From contig JAWDGP010006268.1 in assembly GCA_033675545.1 (NCBI GenBank), forward strand, positions 52,501 to 116,500: a stretch of 64,000 bases of DNA, given 5' to 3'. The DNA comes from Elysia crispata. Lineage: Eukaryota > Mollusca > Gastropoda > Plakobranchidae. Numbering within the stretch: the stretch's first letter is position 1; each line of letters opens with the position of its first letter. Below, in pieces: positions 50,401-64,000 of the stretch. The position numbers and the translations under genes were made by a program. The notes beneath the pieces are model-generated. The model had not been told where the DNA came from. It made no database searches and saw only the letters and a program-made list of their open reading frames with translations.

Positions 50401-51264
50401 TTAGATGATAAGCATAGATTTTGTATACTTCTTTTTCTGTTAGAAATTATGCCTGAGGAGAATAGAGATGCCAATGCACATGATACAGTATAGATTCCTC
50501 AAATTCGTTTTGTGGAATTTTGATGTGTTTTTTTTTATTAGATAGCATTTAGTATTTTTGAAACATTTTCCTTTCCTTGGATATCAGACCTTAAGAAAGA
50601 TTTTTTGTGCAAGGCTGTTACCTAGGTTATATCTACCATGCCAACGTGTTATGTCCTTTCTTCACCAGGTTTCTCGAACCAGCAAGAGGAGACAGAAGAG
50701 GAGGGCTGACAACAAGGATTTAAGTTCTACCACAGAGTCGGAGAAAGATGAGCCGAGTCCTCCTAAAGCTTCAAGTCTGGCTGGAGCATCCAGCACCTCC
50801 ACCGCATGGTTCCCACCAAACAGCCCTGCGCATAAGCTGCAGCAAAAGAACTCACTAAACTCTAGGCTGCGTTCCTATTTAAGGAAACCATTCAAAAGGT
50901 GCAGTTCATTTTTCACATCGGAATTCAAAACATGACCTTTTCAGGTTGAGATATTGCTACAATGTAAATAAGATCTAACATATGATGTTGGAACTAGAGG
51001 CAATGCATGATCTTTCTTGTTAAAAATGGGTAGTGGCAGAAGGTGAAAGGATACTACTAAATGATACACTCTGTCACTGCGAGTGCAAGTGAGCTCTAAA
51101 TTTGACTCGTGAGAGTTTTAATAATTAGATTTCGTCTACATCTCTCATTTGTATTTCTTCTCCCCCTCTCCATCCCTAGATTTCAATATTTCAAGCAAGA
51201 AGTGGCCAGTCCATGTTCATCGCTCAGATGTCGACAGAGTTCCAAACATAAAGTGAAAGTGTAG
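40761..51264 (+). CDS. Rho guanine nucleotide exchange factor, DH-PH, ARHGEF39-like
   Basis: The product should act in the cytosol or at membranes to load a Rho-family GTPase with GTP. It has twelve exons: 40761-40916, 41676-41891, 42363-42481, 43216-43286, 44104-44267, 45443-45640, 46435-46523, 47437-47557, 48454-48626, 50165-50330, 50669-50898 and 51180-51264. All have GT-AG borders with matching phases. They total 1788 nt, giving 595 aa. The DH domain covers about 30-207 (RELVDTERRYLHHLQLINK, and TPVQRIPRYKLLLEEL across exons 3 and 4). The PH domain covers about 222-340 (KEGPLKKVSRKGG, ERMFFLFSDILLYGKPK, and the closing WSEELEKAI). Residues 340-595 are Ser-rich and basic with no known domain. 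That tail makes it much longer than human ARHGEF39 (about 335 aa from memory), so orthology is tentative. An in-frame TAG just upstream supports the ATG unless a spliced first exon exists. Intron 7 holds a MITE. Confidence 0.9.
43717..43852. repeat. Dispersed repeat copy in RhoGEF intron 4, shared with 17473-17580
   Basis: CGAAATTTGACCTTCTTCAG, then GTAAAGACAAAA and later TAAACACCACTTCTGCTTCT, parallel the intergenic copy at 17.5 kb in the same order and orientation. Its middle is longer. The family is not recognised. Confidence 0.6.
46979..47366. mobile_element. PIF/Harbinger-like MITE in RhoGEF intron 7
   Basis: The 388-bp element starts GGGACCGTTCTTTAATGACG then TCAGC. The reverse complement of its end is GGGACCATTCTTTAATGACG then TTAGC, so 23 of 25 bases match. 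It is flanked by TTA on both sides, and a 3-bp TTA/TAA duplication is typical of PIF/Harbinger. There is no coding capacity. The interior has G runs at about 47008-47033, 47056-47070 and 47262-47280, plus GGAGGGGGGAGGGGG near 47308. It lies just upstream of the exon 8 acceptor. Confidence 0.8.
47391..47436 (+). promoter_or_regulatory. (CT)n tract serving as polypyrimidine tract and acceptor of RhoGEF exon 8
   Basis: A CT microsatellite of about 37 bp runs directly into TTTGTCCCAG, the acceptor of the exon starting at 47437. The repeat therefore provides the polypyrimidine tract. Confidence 0.75.
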
Positions 51265-51780
51265 CCCAGATGGTTATCTCCTAGATAAGAGCATTGTTAA
51301 CCTTTTTTAAGACTGATAAGAGCAATGTTGACTTTTTTAAGACAGATACTACACCTTTGACTTTGAGGGATCGACTTTGAAATGGGACGTTTTATGTTTG
51401 ATACTCTCCGCTGCTCACCATATCAAAATATTAATTTTAAAAATAGTAATGAATATTTATCCTCTATATGTAATATGCAATTTTGTTAAATAACATTTTT
51501 GATAAAAAATTTTATCATTTTCAGTATTGTTTTCGGTAGCTGTAAAGACTGCCAATCTTCTTTGTCTAGTTCTATTACTTTACTTTACTCTCCAAGCGTT
51601 GCCAAGCTCTGTGATGACAAGTTATGGTGGACTTAGTTGTTATACACGAACTGCTCTTTCTATTCAATATGATTCTTGTTTCTGTAAAACAAACTAATAC
51701 TTCTTTAAACACAATGTTGCCTGTTGTTTTTGGGGGTTTTTGTGTTGGGGGAAGGGAAAGAGTGGTGGGTTATTTGATTT
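51265..51780 (+). other. Probable 3' UTR of the RhoGEF gene
   Basis: AT-rich sequence follows the TAG stop at 51262-51264. There is no clear AATAAA close by. Candidates further downstream include 54486-54491, 54611-54616 and 55197-55202, so the 3' UTR may be long. Confidence 0.4.
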
Positions 51781-51784
51781 TTTT

Positions 51785-52250
51785 TTAACACCATCAATAC
51801 CAATCAATAGGTGCTCTGCTCTATTGTGGAGACGATCATGACCTTCCACACATTTATATCACTCGTCACTTTCAATACTTCTGTCACTCATCCTACTTTG
51901 AGCCACTTTCTTAGCCCATCCAACATCTTTTAACTGTTTTCCCCTGCTTTGTTTTCCTTTGATCATTCCAGTTGTCACAAGATGTTCTAGTTTCTCTCAT
52001 GTCATCACTTTGCCAAAAAGGGTTGCATGGTGCTTACATGTTCTATTTATGAGTGATCTTGTTGTGTCAGCTTCTCATAACTCTGTTTTGTTTGATTTCT
52101 TTGCATTCCAAGAGATTTGTAGCATTTGCTGTAGGAACCATATTTCTGTTGCCTCCAGTTTCTTTGTAACTGTTTTGAAATTGTCCATACACCAGAATGG
52201 GTTCAATATAGCACTCCAGGGCTTTTCTTCCTGTGTGAATGAAGATATGT
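51785..52250 (-). mobile_element. Decayed RTE-like LINE ORF2 C-terminal tail
   Basis: Translated on the minus strand in shifting frames, the segment gives RKALECYIEPILVYG, KKLEATEIWFLQQMLQISWN followed by AKKSNKTEL, then EADTTRSLINR. Further on come REKLEHLVTTGMIKGKQSRG and WKVMI. The order and motifs are those of the end of an RTE-like LINE reverse transcriptase ORF. Several frame changes and stops mark it as old. It lies within or just past the RhoGEF 3' UTR in the opposite orientation. Confidence 0.8.
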
Positions 52251-52259
52251 TTATTTGTT

Positions 52260-55200
52260 AGTCCCGTTTGTATTCTGTGGAAATTCTTTCAATACAAAAG
52301 TAGAAAAATATTTTGTCCTTTAGGTTAGCAAAACTAACAAATTACAGTAAACATAGAATCCAACAAACTTGAATTCAAAGAACACCTTGCATTCAATGAA
52401 CAGAGTAAAATCCCCATTTTTTTTTCCTTCTTTGACTCTCTTAAAATATTTTGCTTCAAACTAACTAATCTCAGACTAGTAACTACAAGTATTGGCAAAT
52501 CCACTATAGAATGCTTTTCTGCTTAGAAACTATGTAGTTGAAATTCAATCAAAAGGTCCCTTGTCGGCTGTTAAGAAATGCTTAAAGTGTATAGGTGTTG
52601 GGCACCCATTATGCCATAGTATATACTAAGGGTAGGGGAGAGCAAAGTATTGACATACAGGGAGAAGATAATAAAAAGAGAGGGGGAAGTGGGCAAGGAG
52701 CGGCAGCAAATGCATGGGGAGATCATGATACAGGACGAGGATCAAAGAGCCAAAGGGGCCGTATCCTGGACAATGGTGGGAAGGGTGAAGAGTGGCTTAT
52801 AGACACGCGTTGAGTTGATAAAAATAAGGTGGATAATTGTGGTAATTTCACTTTGATTGGATACTTCCCTTATGGTGCCTTATGCCGTAGCACTAACGAA
52901 CCTTGCATAGAACAAATTGTTAAAAATTGTTAACTAGTTCGTTAAGTCCAAGGTGTACGGTATAACATCCCATCAATTCATATGTTCCTGGCTGTGTGAA
53001 CTTTTTTGTTTTCTCTTACCCAGTATCTCTTTTACCTACTTTTTTTTCTTTTTTTTTTTTTTTCTATTCCAGTCTATGGTAAAAAGGAATTTTTGCAATT
53101 AATTATATGACATTATTGGAGAAATTGTTTCGTATAATTTTAAATTTTGCGTTAATTAAACAACCACTACACTAGCAGACTGAGTGAGTTGGTATGTGCA
53201 CATGCCCTTTATAGCTGCATACTGTAGTCCAGTGGGATTAAATCAAAATTTAGATGTGTTAGAAATATATATATGAATCTGCTAGAGGATTAGTTTGTTT
53301 TCCTTCCTGGTTACTGTTTTGTTTTTTTTTTTAAATGATTCTGCCAAATTGCATATCAGCCTAACATGAATCCCCTTTATGAGAAATTTCACAAAGAGAC
53401 ATCCGCTATTTTTTTCTCTCTATGAAGAGCCTTCCATTTACACAAATACAAGCCAGACATATCTTGTTGTCAGAAATTTGAATTGTATACATGTACTAGT
53501 AAATGTATATTTCTGGCAATGATCCCTACATATGTGCCCTGCAGTCAAATGCTTTCTTTGTCACTCAATTCATTTCATATCCTTTACACCAAAGAGTTAG
53601 CTTAGGGGTCCATTTTTTTTTTAATTTCTTGTGAAGCTTGTTTTAAAATGTGTATGAACTGTTTAGTTTATCAATATTTTTATTGGTTTTTGCTCCATGC
53701 AGAAATGTTAAGTAGTTTTGGGAGAACATTCATTTTATTGTTATGGGATTGGTTCGTTTCATAATGCTGTCCCCAATTTTTAAATAAGAATTTTTTTCCC
53801 TTTTTTGTTTTTAGTGAATGGTATGTTCATACAGGTTATACCAGGGCAGAATCTTTGAATCTGAAATTGTTCCAGGGCACATACAAGAAATTATCAAATT
53901 CATCTATTGATTATAAATACCTTTAATTAATTATCAAACATGGACTTCTCAATGGTATTAATTTTCTCTCGAGTTATAGAAATGTATGTCTTGCTCTGGC
54001 TTTAAAGATAATCTACCAAAGAATATTTATTTGGTGGGGAAGGAAGAGAGGCAGAGACAGTTAAGTATTATAATATGTGTGTCAATCATTGGGAAGGTGG
54101 GCAGAGAGGGGGTCACCATTGTGAAAAACTCTCAATCAGTAAGCTGTCATATGGCTGTATATAAAAACCTGAGCTAGCCATTAGAAAACATTTCATAGGA
54201 AAATGTGAGTGACCTAAGCTTTGTGGGACAAAATTTTGACAATGGAGAAACTCTTTCATTCACAATACACAGTGAAAAGATTAGGAATGTTGCACTTTCT
54301 TATCAAAAGTTTCTAGGAAATATTACTTGGAAGCTTTGCATGGTTTTTATCTTTGATTCTTTTAATTTTTACCTTCCAAAAATCAAACCACTAATTAGGA
54401 TGCATGATTGTGGTCTGCTTTTGTTATGATCTACATGTATTGTCATGATTTGTATATTATTGGATTACCTATTTAACATTCCTTGAATAAAAAGGGCTTG
54501 GTTAACAGTTGGTTTTCAAGAGTGGCAATATGGTAATAGGTACTGCAGAAAGATAGCATGAAATGGCAGTAGTCACTCGGGGAACATTGGCATTGGAATG
54601 CTCATTAATGAATAAAAATTATCTTGTTTTAGGGACCTTAGTTAAGAACTAGGAGTTTGAAGATACCCCTTGTACATCAATGCTTATATAATTACACATG
54701 CATTTAGCTCTCATGAAAATACTGTTGTGGTTGTATTAAGTGTCATATGCATCTATGGAATAAGAAGACCCTCATTTCTATAATTTTGTAGATCTATGAA
54801 CAACATGTGTCTTTTGTCTCCAAACTATCCTGTTAAAACATTGAATTACAAGTTTAAGTTGTCTCAACTATGTGCCCTCTAAAATGGCTCTGAAGTTGTA
54901 GATCTTTTTGTAAAATGTTTGTAAGTGATTGAAGCGTTCTCATTTATTGGATTGATTACATTTTTAGGACCTCTATTCATGTATTTTAGGGTACACAGGC
55001 AGAGACCTTCTTTAAAAATCAAGAGATACAGATTATTACCAATTACAGCTACAAGTGAGTGTAAAACTAATGTTGTCACACACTGCAGTGTTATCCAGGA
55101 TATGACTGCAACATTTTGTTTGACAAGATATAACCATAACATTTAGTGTTCAGATTTATATATTTTTTCTTTTTTCAAATGCATGTTTAAGCAATTAATA

Positions 55201-56310
55201 AAGCGCACTATGGTTTCGGTCACTTGGGAGAAAAAATGGTTTGATTATGCAACCATATCTGTTCCATCTCCTCAAACTTGAAGTTGGCTGAGTTTAGTTT
55301 AGACTCTTAGAGTCTTTTCTCAAAGGAATGATATAGCGCCTAATTATAAAGAAGTAAATGATATCTCTTATTGATTGATTTGTCTCTAAGACTGTATATT
55401 ATTCTTAAGAAAACTTGAGGAACATATTACATGTAGTAATTGTTCCCAATATAAGATGCATCAGAAAACTGATGTTTGGTTCAAACTAAAACCTAAATCT
55501 ACCGAATGAACTGCATAATAATTGATTTTTTCTGATTAAAAAAAAGGCCAACTGCTGCCCATCTCATTAATTCTTTACAAATATATATGCTTTTGGTGTG
55601 GCATGTTATGCATTTACTACAATAGCAATGGCAGTAATTGTGAATTATCACCTGAATCAGTTTTTAAATGAGATGCTTGAAAGTTAATACCATCTAGAAG
55701 CTACGATATCGGTTCTGTGAAAAGATTTACAGTGAACTCTTCAGTTAGGTAGGTTGGATTTTGTTTTTCTCATGTTATTGATTTTTCTTTAACATAATGT
55801 TTTTCCTTACAAGAAATTTAAAGAAACTGTATCGATCTCCTGTGTTCTTAGCTTCACCTTTCATACCTATATACCCTTCTGTCAGTGATTTTTTTAAGCA
55901 GAGCATATCGTAGTGGTATAATTATAATAACTTGAGATGTTTCATGTATACAGCTTTATTAAACTGCACATATCAATACTCAATAAAATATGTTGCAAAT
56001 GATTACTGGGTATTATTTTCTTTTATATCACAAGTGAGAAGTTAATGGATGTTTGTATTTTAGTAAAATGTAACCAACTTAATCAGATATTCATGACATG
56101 TTTAAGTTATTTGGACTATTTTTAGTCGATTTGTACGGAGGGAATGTTTAACTTGTCAAGAATTTGAAAAGTGTGGTGAAGACCGATATTAGAGATATTG
56201 ATGGTAATCAGCGATGACCATAGCGAACATTTACTAAATGTACCCGTCATTAAATATTACATATATATATATATATTTATATATATTTTTTTTTTAATTA
56301 TATGCATACA
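52260..56310. other. Long AT-rich stretch, no gene recognised
   Basis: About 4 kb with no supported exon. It could be the distal 3' UTR of the RhoGEF or intergenic DNA, and scattered AATAAA hexamers do not settle this. Confidence 0.4.
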
Positions 56311-56318
56311 TACTTAAC

Positions 56319-56320
<2 letters not shown>

Positions 56321-56349
<29 letters not shown>

Positions 56350-56352
56350 CAT
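56321..56352. repeat. (ACAT)n microsatellite
   Basis: About eight ACAT units. Confidence 0.9.
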
Positions 56353-56490
56353 AAACATGACCTGGGTGTGGCCCGGCCCCCTTAGAGGGTCAGAAGTTCA
56401 GGGCGGAAACACTTGCTACAAGGGGGGTTTCTTCTCTGAAGACTCCCTGTTACTTAGCTCCCCAATGAGTTTCTACCTACCATACATACA
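56353..56490. repeat. GC-rich block bounded by CATACATACAT, possible SINE-like insert
   Basis: A GC-rich block of about 130 bp (TGACCTGGGTGTGGCCCGGC and onward) sits in very AT-rich DNA between ACAT repeats on the left and CATACATACAT on the right. No tRNA-like promoter boxes were identified with confidence, so the class is open. Confidence 0.4.
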
Positions 56491-57489
56491 TTAACGTGCA
56501 CGTATATACCAAGCACTTAATCTGTATGGTAAGGTTATCATTAAAAATGTATCACATACTTTATATTCAAAGAAATGTTTGCTTTGAACAACATATTTTT
56601 GTGTGTTAAAACCCCCACTCGTTAAATATGTAAAAGAAAATCTCTCACGATATTTCCACTTCAAGGGTATTTTTAATGAGTTAAGCTGGACTCAATTCAA
56701 ACGCAGATTAATATTTTTTTTTCTTTTCATACTTGTCATTTTTTTTTTTTAATTTTTAAAAATTCATGCACTTAAGCAACGAATTAATGATTTGAGATAA
56801 CTGCAGTTTTGCATCATGCACTTTTGTAAACTTTCATCCTCACAAACTTTCCCTTTAAAATTTATCTTGAACAGTGTCAAAATTAGTCCAGATTGAAGAT
56901 TTGATGTAAAGCCATAAAAAAAGAAACAAAGAAAGGAAATTTAAGTTTGTGCACTACTTATCCTTGCAATTCAAGCGTCTTTGCAAAGAAAATATTAGAC
57001 CCCACCGCCACCCTTGTGGCTCGAGCCCGCAAAGAAGGTCCCTGTGGATATCAGTGCGGGCGCTCTATCTCCAAAGTCATCATAACTCAACTTTTCATTT
57101 TGTTCGTAAATTGATGGTATCCCTTTATGTAGAGACACCTAGCAGAAGCATTACTTCAACATTCAAAGACTTTCTCATAGGACCATACTGATAGCTGGAA
57201 TATGCGATATGCCATTCTTAAATGCATGCCTGGATCTAGCAAAGACATCCTGAAGGAATCTTCCTACTCCGAAGTCCTGATCTGTCTGGTGGATTGGTAC
57301 CTCAGAATAATCATTAAATTAGCGAAGGGTATAAATGAGCTGTGATCTGGTCTCACTAATGTTCACATTGATTCACCTTTGATGGTAGAGATCTTCAACA
57401 ACAGCTTTATCTCCAAGACTCCCCTAGCTAAAGGAGATGGGCATAAAGACACCAACGGTTTGAATGTCTTTTCCAGATGATGAGGTAAA
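56491..57489. other. Intergenic stretch, no gene recognised
   Basis: A part at about 57190-57480 is less AT-rich and has short open stretches, but I recognise no protein family. Confidence 0.4.
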
Positions 57490-57712
57490 GAATTTTACGG
57501 AATACGCTATACATGTATACATATAACATATGAAATTGAACTCGGCTTCATAAAGATAGCTTTTGCCTTGCAGTAGACTCTATTTCTCTGGGAGCGTGCA
57601 GGATATCCTACAACATGTGGGAATTTTACAGCATACGTTGTATGGAAATTGAGCTCATCCACACTGCTTTTGCTTTGCAGCACACTATTTCTCTGGGAGC
57701 GTACAGGATATC
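57490..57712. repeat. Diverged tandem duplication of ~100 bp
   Basis: Two copies (about 57490-57607 and 57618-57712) share GAATTTTAC at the start, a GAAATTGA segment, CTTTTGC with TTGCAG, and ATTTCTCTGGGAGCGT plus CAGGATATCC at the end. The first copy is longer in the middle. Confidence 0.75.
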
Positions 57713-58001
57713 CCTCACCATTAAACTTCGTCTGAGGTACCGTATACTGACGATCCATAACCAAATCCTCAGTCCCATAAACAGCGTATGTTTCAAGAAT
57801 CTTCAAATACAGCTTGTGTGGGCAGAATAACAATTTACTGCTTTCGTTGGTGGAATTGAAAATATTTGCACATAAAACTGTAATAGGGTCATGCGTGCAT
57901 TTTGTAATGAATGAAACAATAACATTACTTGTTTTATTCCAAGAGTATTATTTTCTCAAGGACATACTGTATTTGTACGCGTATTTTCAAAGATCTCGAA
58001 G

Positions 58002-58004
<3 letters not shown>

Positions 58005-58093
<89 letters not shown>
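58005..58093. repeat. (CT)n microsatellite
   Basis: A pure CT run of about 89 bp. Confidence 0.97.
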
Positions 58094-58097
<4 letters not shown>

Positions 58098-58099
58098 GT

Positions 58100-59927
58100 A
58101 AGATTTACCGGTAATATACAATAAAGATACAATATAGATTTATGTCACTTCCTTATCAATAATCAGCGCTGACATAATTACATTTTGTTTGGATTGATAC
58201 TTTAACACTCTCACTATTGCCCTCTGAGCTTTTTGTCGCATTTTAGTGGGAAACTCTGGCACTATGTCTAAAGACTTCAATGTTACAGCCATAGTATTTA
58301 AAAAAAAGTCGATATTGAGAACGGCTCCTTTGAAACAGCTTCAAATTTTTCATATCGGTATTAATCTTGCCTGAAGAGTTACTGATTTCTTGGTGTTGAT
58401 TGCAGGAAAGTGAGGTAAAATCTTCTTCAAAAAAAACTTAATGCTTTGCTTTCAATTTTTTAACTACGGTACATCTAATAGCCGGTAGCGGATGGACGCA
58501 CGTGAAATAAAATGGATTTCTAGAATTTTTTTAGAGATATTAAATGCTGTTAATAAGGTCTAGTTTACATAAATTTAAGAGTCACCATTTGATCGCTTCA
58601 TTTAGACGCATTTCAATGACAAAAAAACTAGATAAAAATAAAATACCGAAAAGTTCGAGGCCTATTCCGTACTCTTAGGACACATCCTTATATCGGGTGA
58701 TTATGTGGTGAGAAAGGAAAAAGACTCAGGCCAAACCGCAGGCTTACAAGTACAAAAGCATCTAATGATCAGTATTGTCGATGGGGCAAAAAAATAATTT
58801 TCTTTATGACTCCACTGTATTGTCTGCTCATTCCTATGACAGGGATGCAGAGATTGAGAGAGAGAGAGATATCTATCTTTGTTTTCACTTTCGCTTTTAC
58901 CAAAAAACATTCTTTCGCATTTATGTATAATCTAATCTAATCTACTTGCGCTTCCTTTATGACCATTGAACTCTTGGCTTTTCCACAGATTTTGATCTTG
59001 AAGATCAATCTAGAATCTTACATCTCATCTGGGCCTAGATCTGGTATCTCTTGTAGAAATCAAGAATAACTTTTTTTTTTTTTCAAACTAGATTTAGATT
59101 ATAATTTAGATCTACATGCATATTTCTGGAGTACTTCAAGAGAACGAGATCTACGTCTTTCACGCCTTCAAATTGGTCTTGGTAAATTAATTGGAATCTA
59201 AAGGGTATTTTTTTGGTCAATTTTTACTATCGGACCAACACCCTCTTTGTCAAGTATTTGAAACCTTTCTGCCGGATTTTGGTGTGTACTGGACGATTTT
59301 GATATTTTCAATTGTCGCAAAAGAGGCTTTAACCAATTTAAGACTAAAATCCCCCCCTCCCATAGTATATTTATTTGCAAACCCAAATAGCTGTTGGTCC
59401 GATAGTACAAAAACACCATTTTTTTTACATGTCTAGGTTATTTTCAGAACGAACACTTAAGTTTATGCCTGGATCTAGATTTTCTAGATATCTAGATCTA
59501 CATCAATTTTCGGGCTGCCGATTTTGATCTAATCAAGATCTAGTTGTTAAAGTGGGTAAATTTGCAGATATCGGCCCAACTCCCATTAGGCTTCACAGTT
59601 GAAAGGTTTCTTACGAAATCGAAACATGTTGTAAATGGGATTTTAGAGCAACACAAAAATGCTTATATCTTGAAAAGTATTTATTTGCGACGAATAAAAC
59701 CTTCATATTCGTGTTCAGCATATCAAATTCAGAAAGAAAAATACAATTTTAAAGCTTAGAGTGAATTGGGCAATTTATAATACCTTGGGGTATAAATATA
59801 TATATATATATGATTCATTTATTTTCTACCAAGAAGTACTGTGAAAATTAAAAATGCAGGCCTATGCAAACCAAATTTAATATATGAAATTATAACATGT
59901 ATAATTTGCATTTTTTTTCTTTTGCAG
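58100..59927. other. 5' flank of the thioesterase gene
   Basis: The missing 5' exon or exons of the thioesterase should lie in or before this stretch, ending with two bases of a split codon, but I cannot identify them. CTAGATCT-like motifs cluster at 59030-59540. Confidence 0.4.
59220..59409. repeat. Inverted repeat pair around ~150 bp
   Basis: TACTATCGGACCAACA at about 59226 is repeated in inverted orientation as TGTTGGTCCGATAGTA at about 59393, a perfect 16-bp match. No target duplication was established. Confidence 0.7.
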
Positions 59928-63559
<3,632 letters not shown>

Positions 63560-63771
63560 TCACAAGTTCATGAAAGAAAAAAATAATTTATTTTATATTT
63601 TTAATACGATACTGGTTCAGTTGCAATGTATGAAGAGTGCAAGGAGTTCTAAGAGACTGAAGAATATCATGCAATCTCTATATATCAAAAATGTTTTTTT
63701 TTTAAATTCTCTTTTGTTAGTTTAGAATTTATCATAATTCAATATATAAATTATTATTTGCAGCAAGCCTA

Positions 63772-63777
63772 AATAAA
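63772..63777 (+). promoter_or_regulatory. Polyadenylation signal AATAAA of the thioesterase gene
   Basis: An AATAAA about 215 bp after the TGA stop, a normal distance for a short animal 3' UTR. Confidence 0.5.
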
Positions 63778-63779
63778 TG

Positions 63780-64000
63780 GTTTTTTTAAGGATATGTATT
63801 TTTATAAGAAACTTGAGATTTTATATTTATTAAAATATCTTTGGTAAGCCGAAAGCTTACTTGCTGTGTATTGTTTTTGGATTTTAAGAGCGCTGCTATA
63901 GCTCTTTTTGTTTGATTAATTTTTAATTGTGTCTTGTAACTGAGGACACTAATCAGTATATATATATATATATATATAGATAGATATGTCTTTCCACCAT
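63780..64000. other. 3' flank with TA/GATA repeat
   Basis: AT-rich sequence with a short TA run and GATA units at about 63955-63987. The window ends here. Confidence 0.5.

Noticed and set aside
57190-57480. Open stretch starting WNMRYAILKCMPGSS, considered as a relic of a mobile-element protein
   Set aside because: No motif could be assigned to a family, and the frame has stops.

Overview
This window is animal nuclear DNA. It is AT-rich, has spliced genes with GT-AG introns of roughly 0.2-4 kb, long GA/CT and trinucleotide microsatellites, and a mixed set of transposons. No bacterial operons, rRNA or tRNA genes were seen. The combination of an ionotropic-receptor-like channel, a metazoan DH-PH exchange factor, a BEL/Pao retroelement and RTE-like LINE tails fits an invertebrate. 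A lophotrochozoan, perhaps a gastropod mollusc, is my best guess, but that is inference and no species marker was found.

Three genes can be assembled exon by exon, all on the + strand. (1) At 6082-14874 lies a four-exon ionotropic glutamate receptor / IR-type channel. Its joined exons give exactly 722 codons, and introns 1 and 3 hold minisatellite arrays that look related. (2) At 40761-51264 lies a twelve-exon RhoGEF with a DH domain, a PH domain and a long Ser-rich, basic tail (595 aa, ARHGEF39-like). (3) At 59928-63559 lies the 3' part of a double-hotdog acyl-thioesterase of the plant/bacterial acyl-ACP thioesterase type, with its 5' end not found. The genes have unrelated roles (membrane channel, Rho-family signalling, lipid metabolism), and nothing suggests they work together.

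The space between the genes is mostly repeats. At 1-6081 there are microsatellites and a 5'-truncated LINE tail with a clean 10-bp target duplication. At 14.9-21.3 kb there is a 36-bp minisatellite array and otherwise unassigned AT-rich DNA. A young BEL/Pao element with 207-bp LTRs occupies 21298-27728. At 27.7-40.7 kb come trinucleotide arrays, an 827-bp-offset duplication, a hAT-type MITE, a decayed piggyBac transposase and a 1.76-kb non-coding element with terminal inverted repeats. A PIF/Harbinger-like MITE sits in a RhoGEF intron, and a decayed RTE-like LINE tail lies just downstream of that gene.

The candidates most worth following up are the animal FatA/FatB-type thioesterase, the unassigned 1.76-kb terminal-inverted-repeat element with internal 20-bp repeats, and the related minisatellite arrays seeded in two introns of the receptor gene. 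I found no sign of a wholly new multi-gene system.
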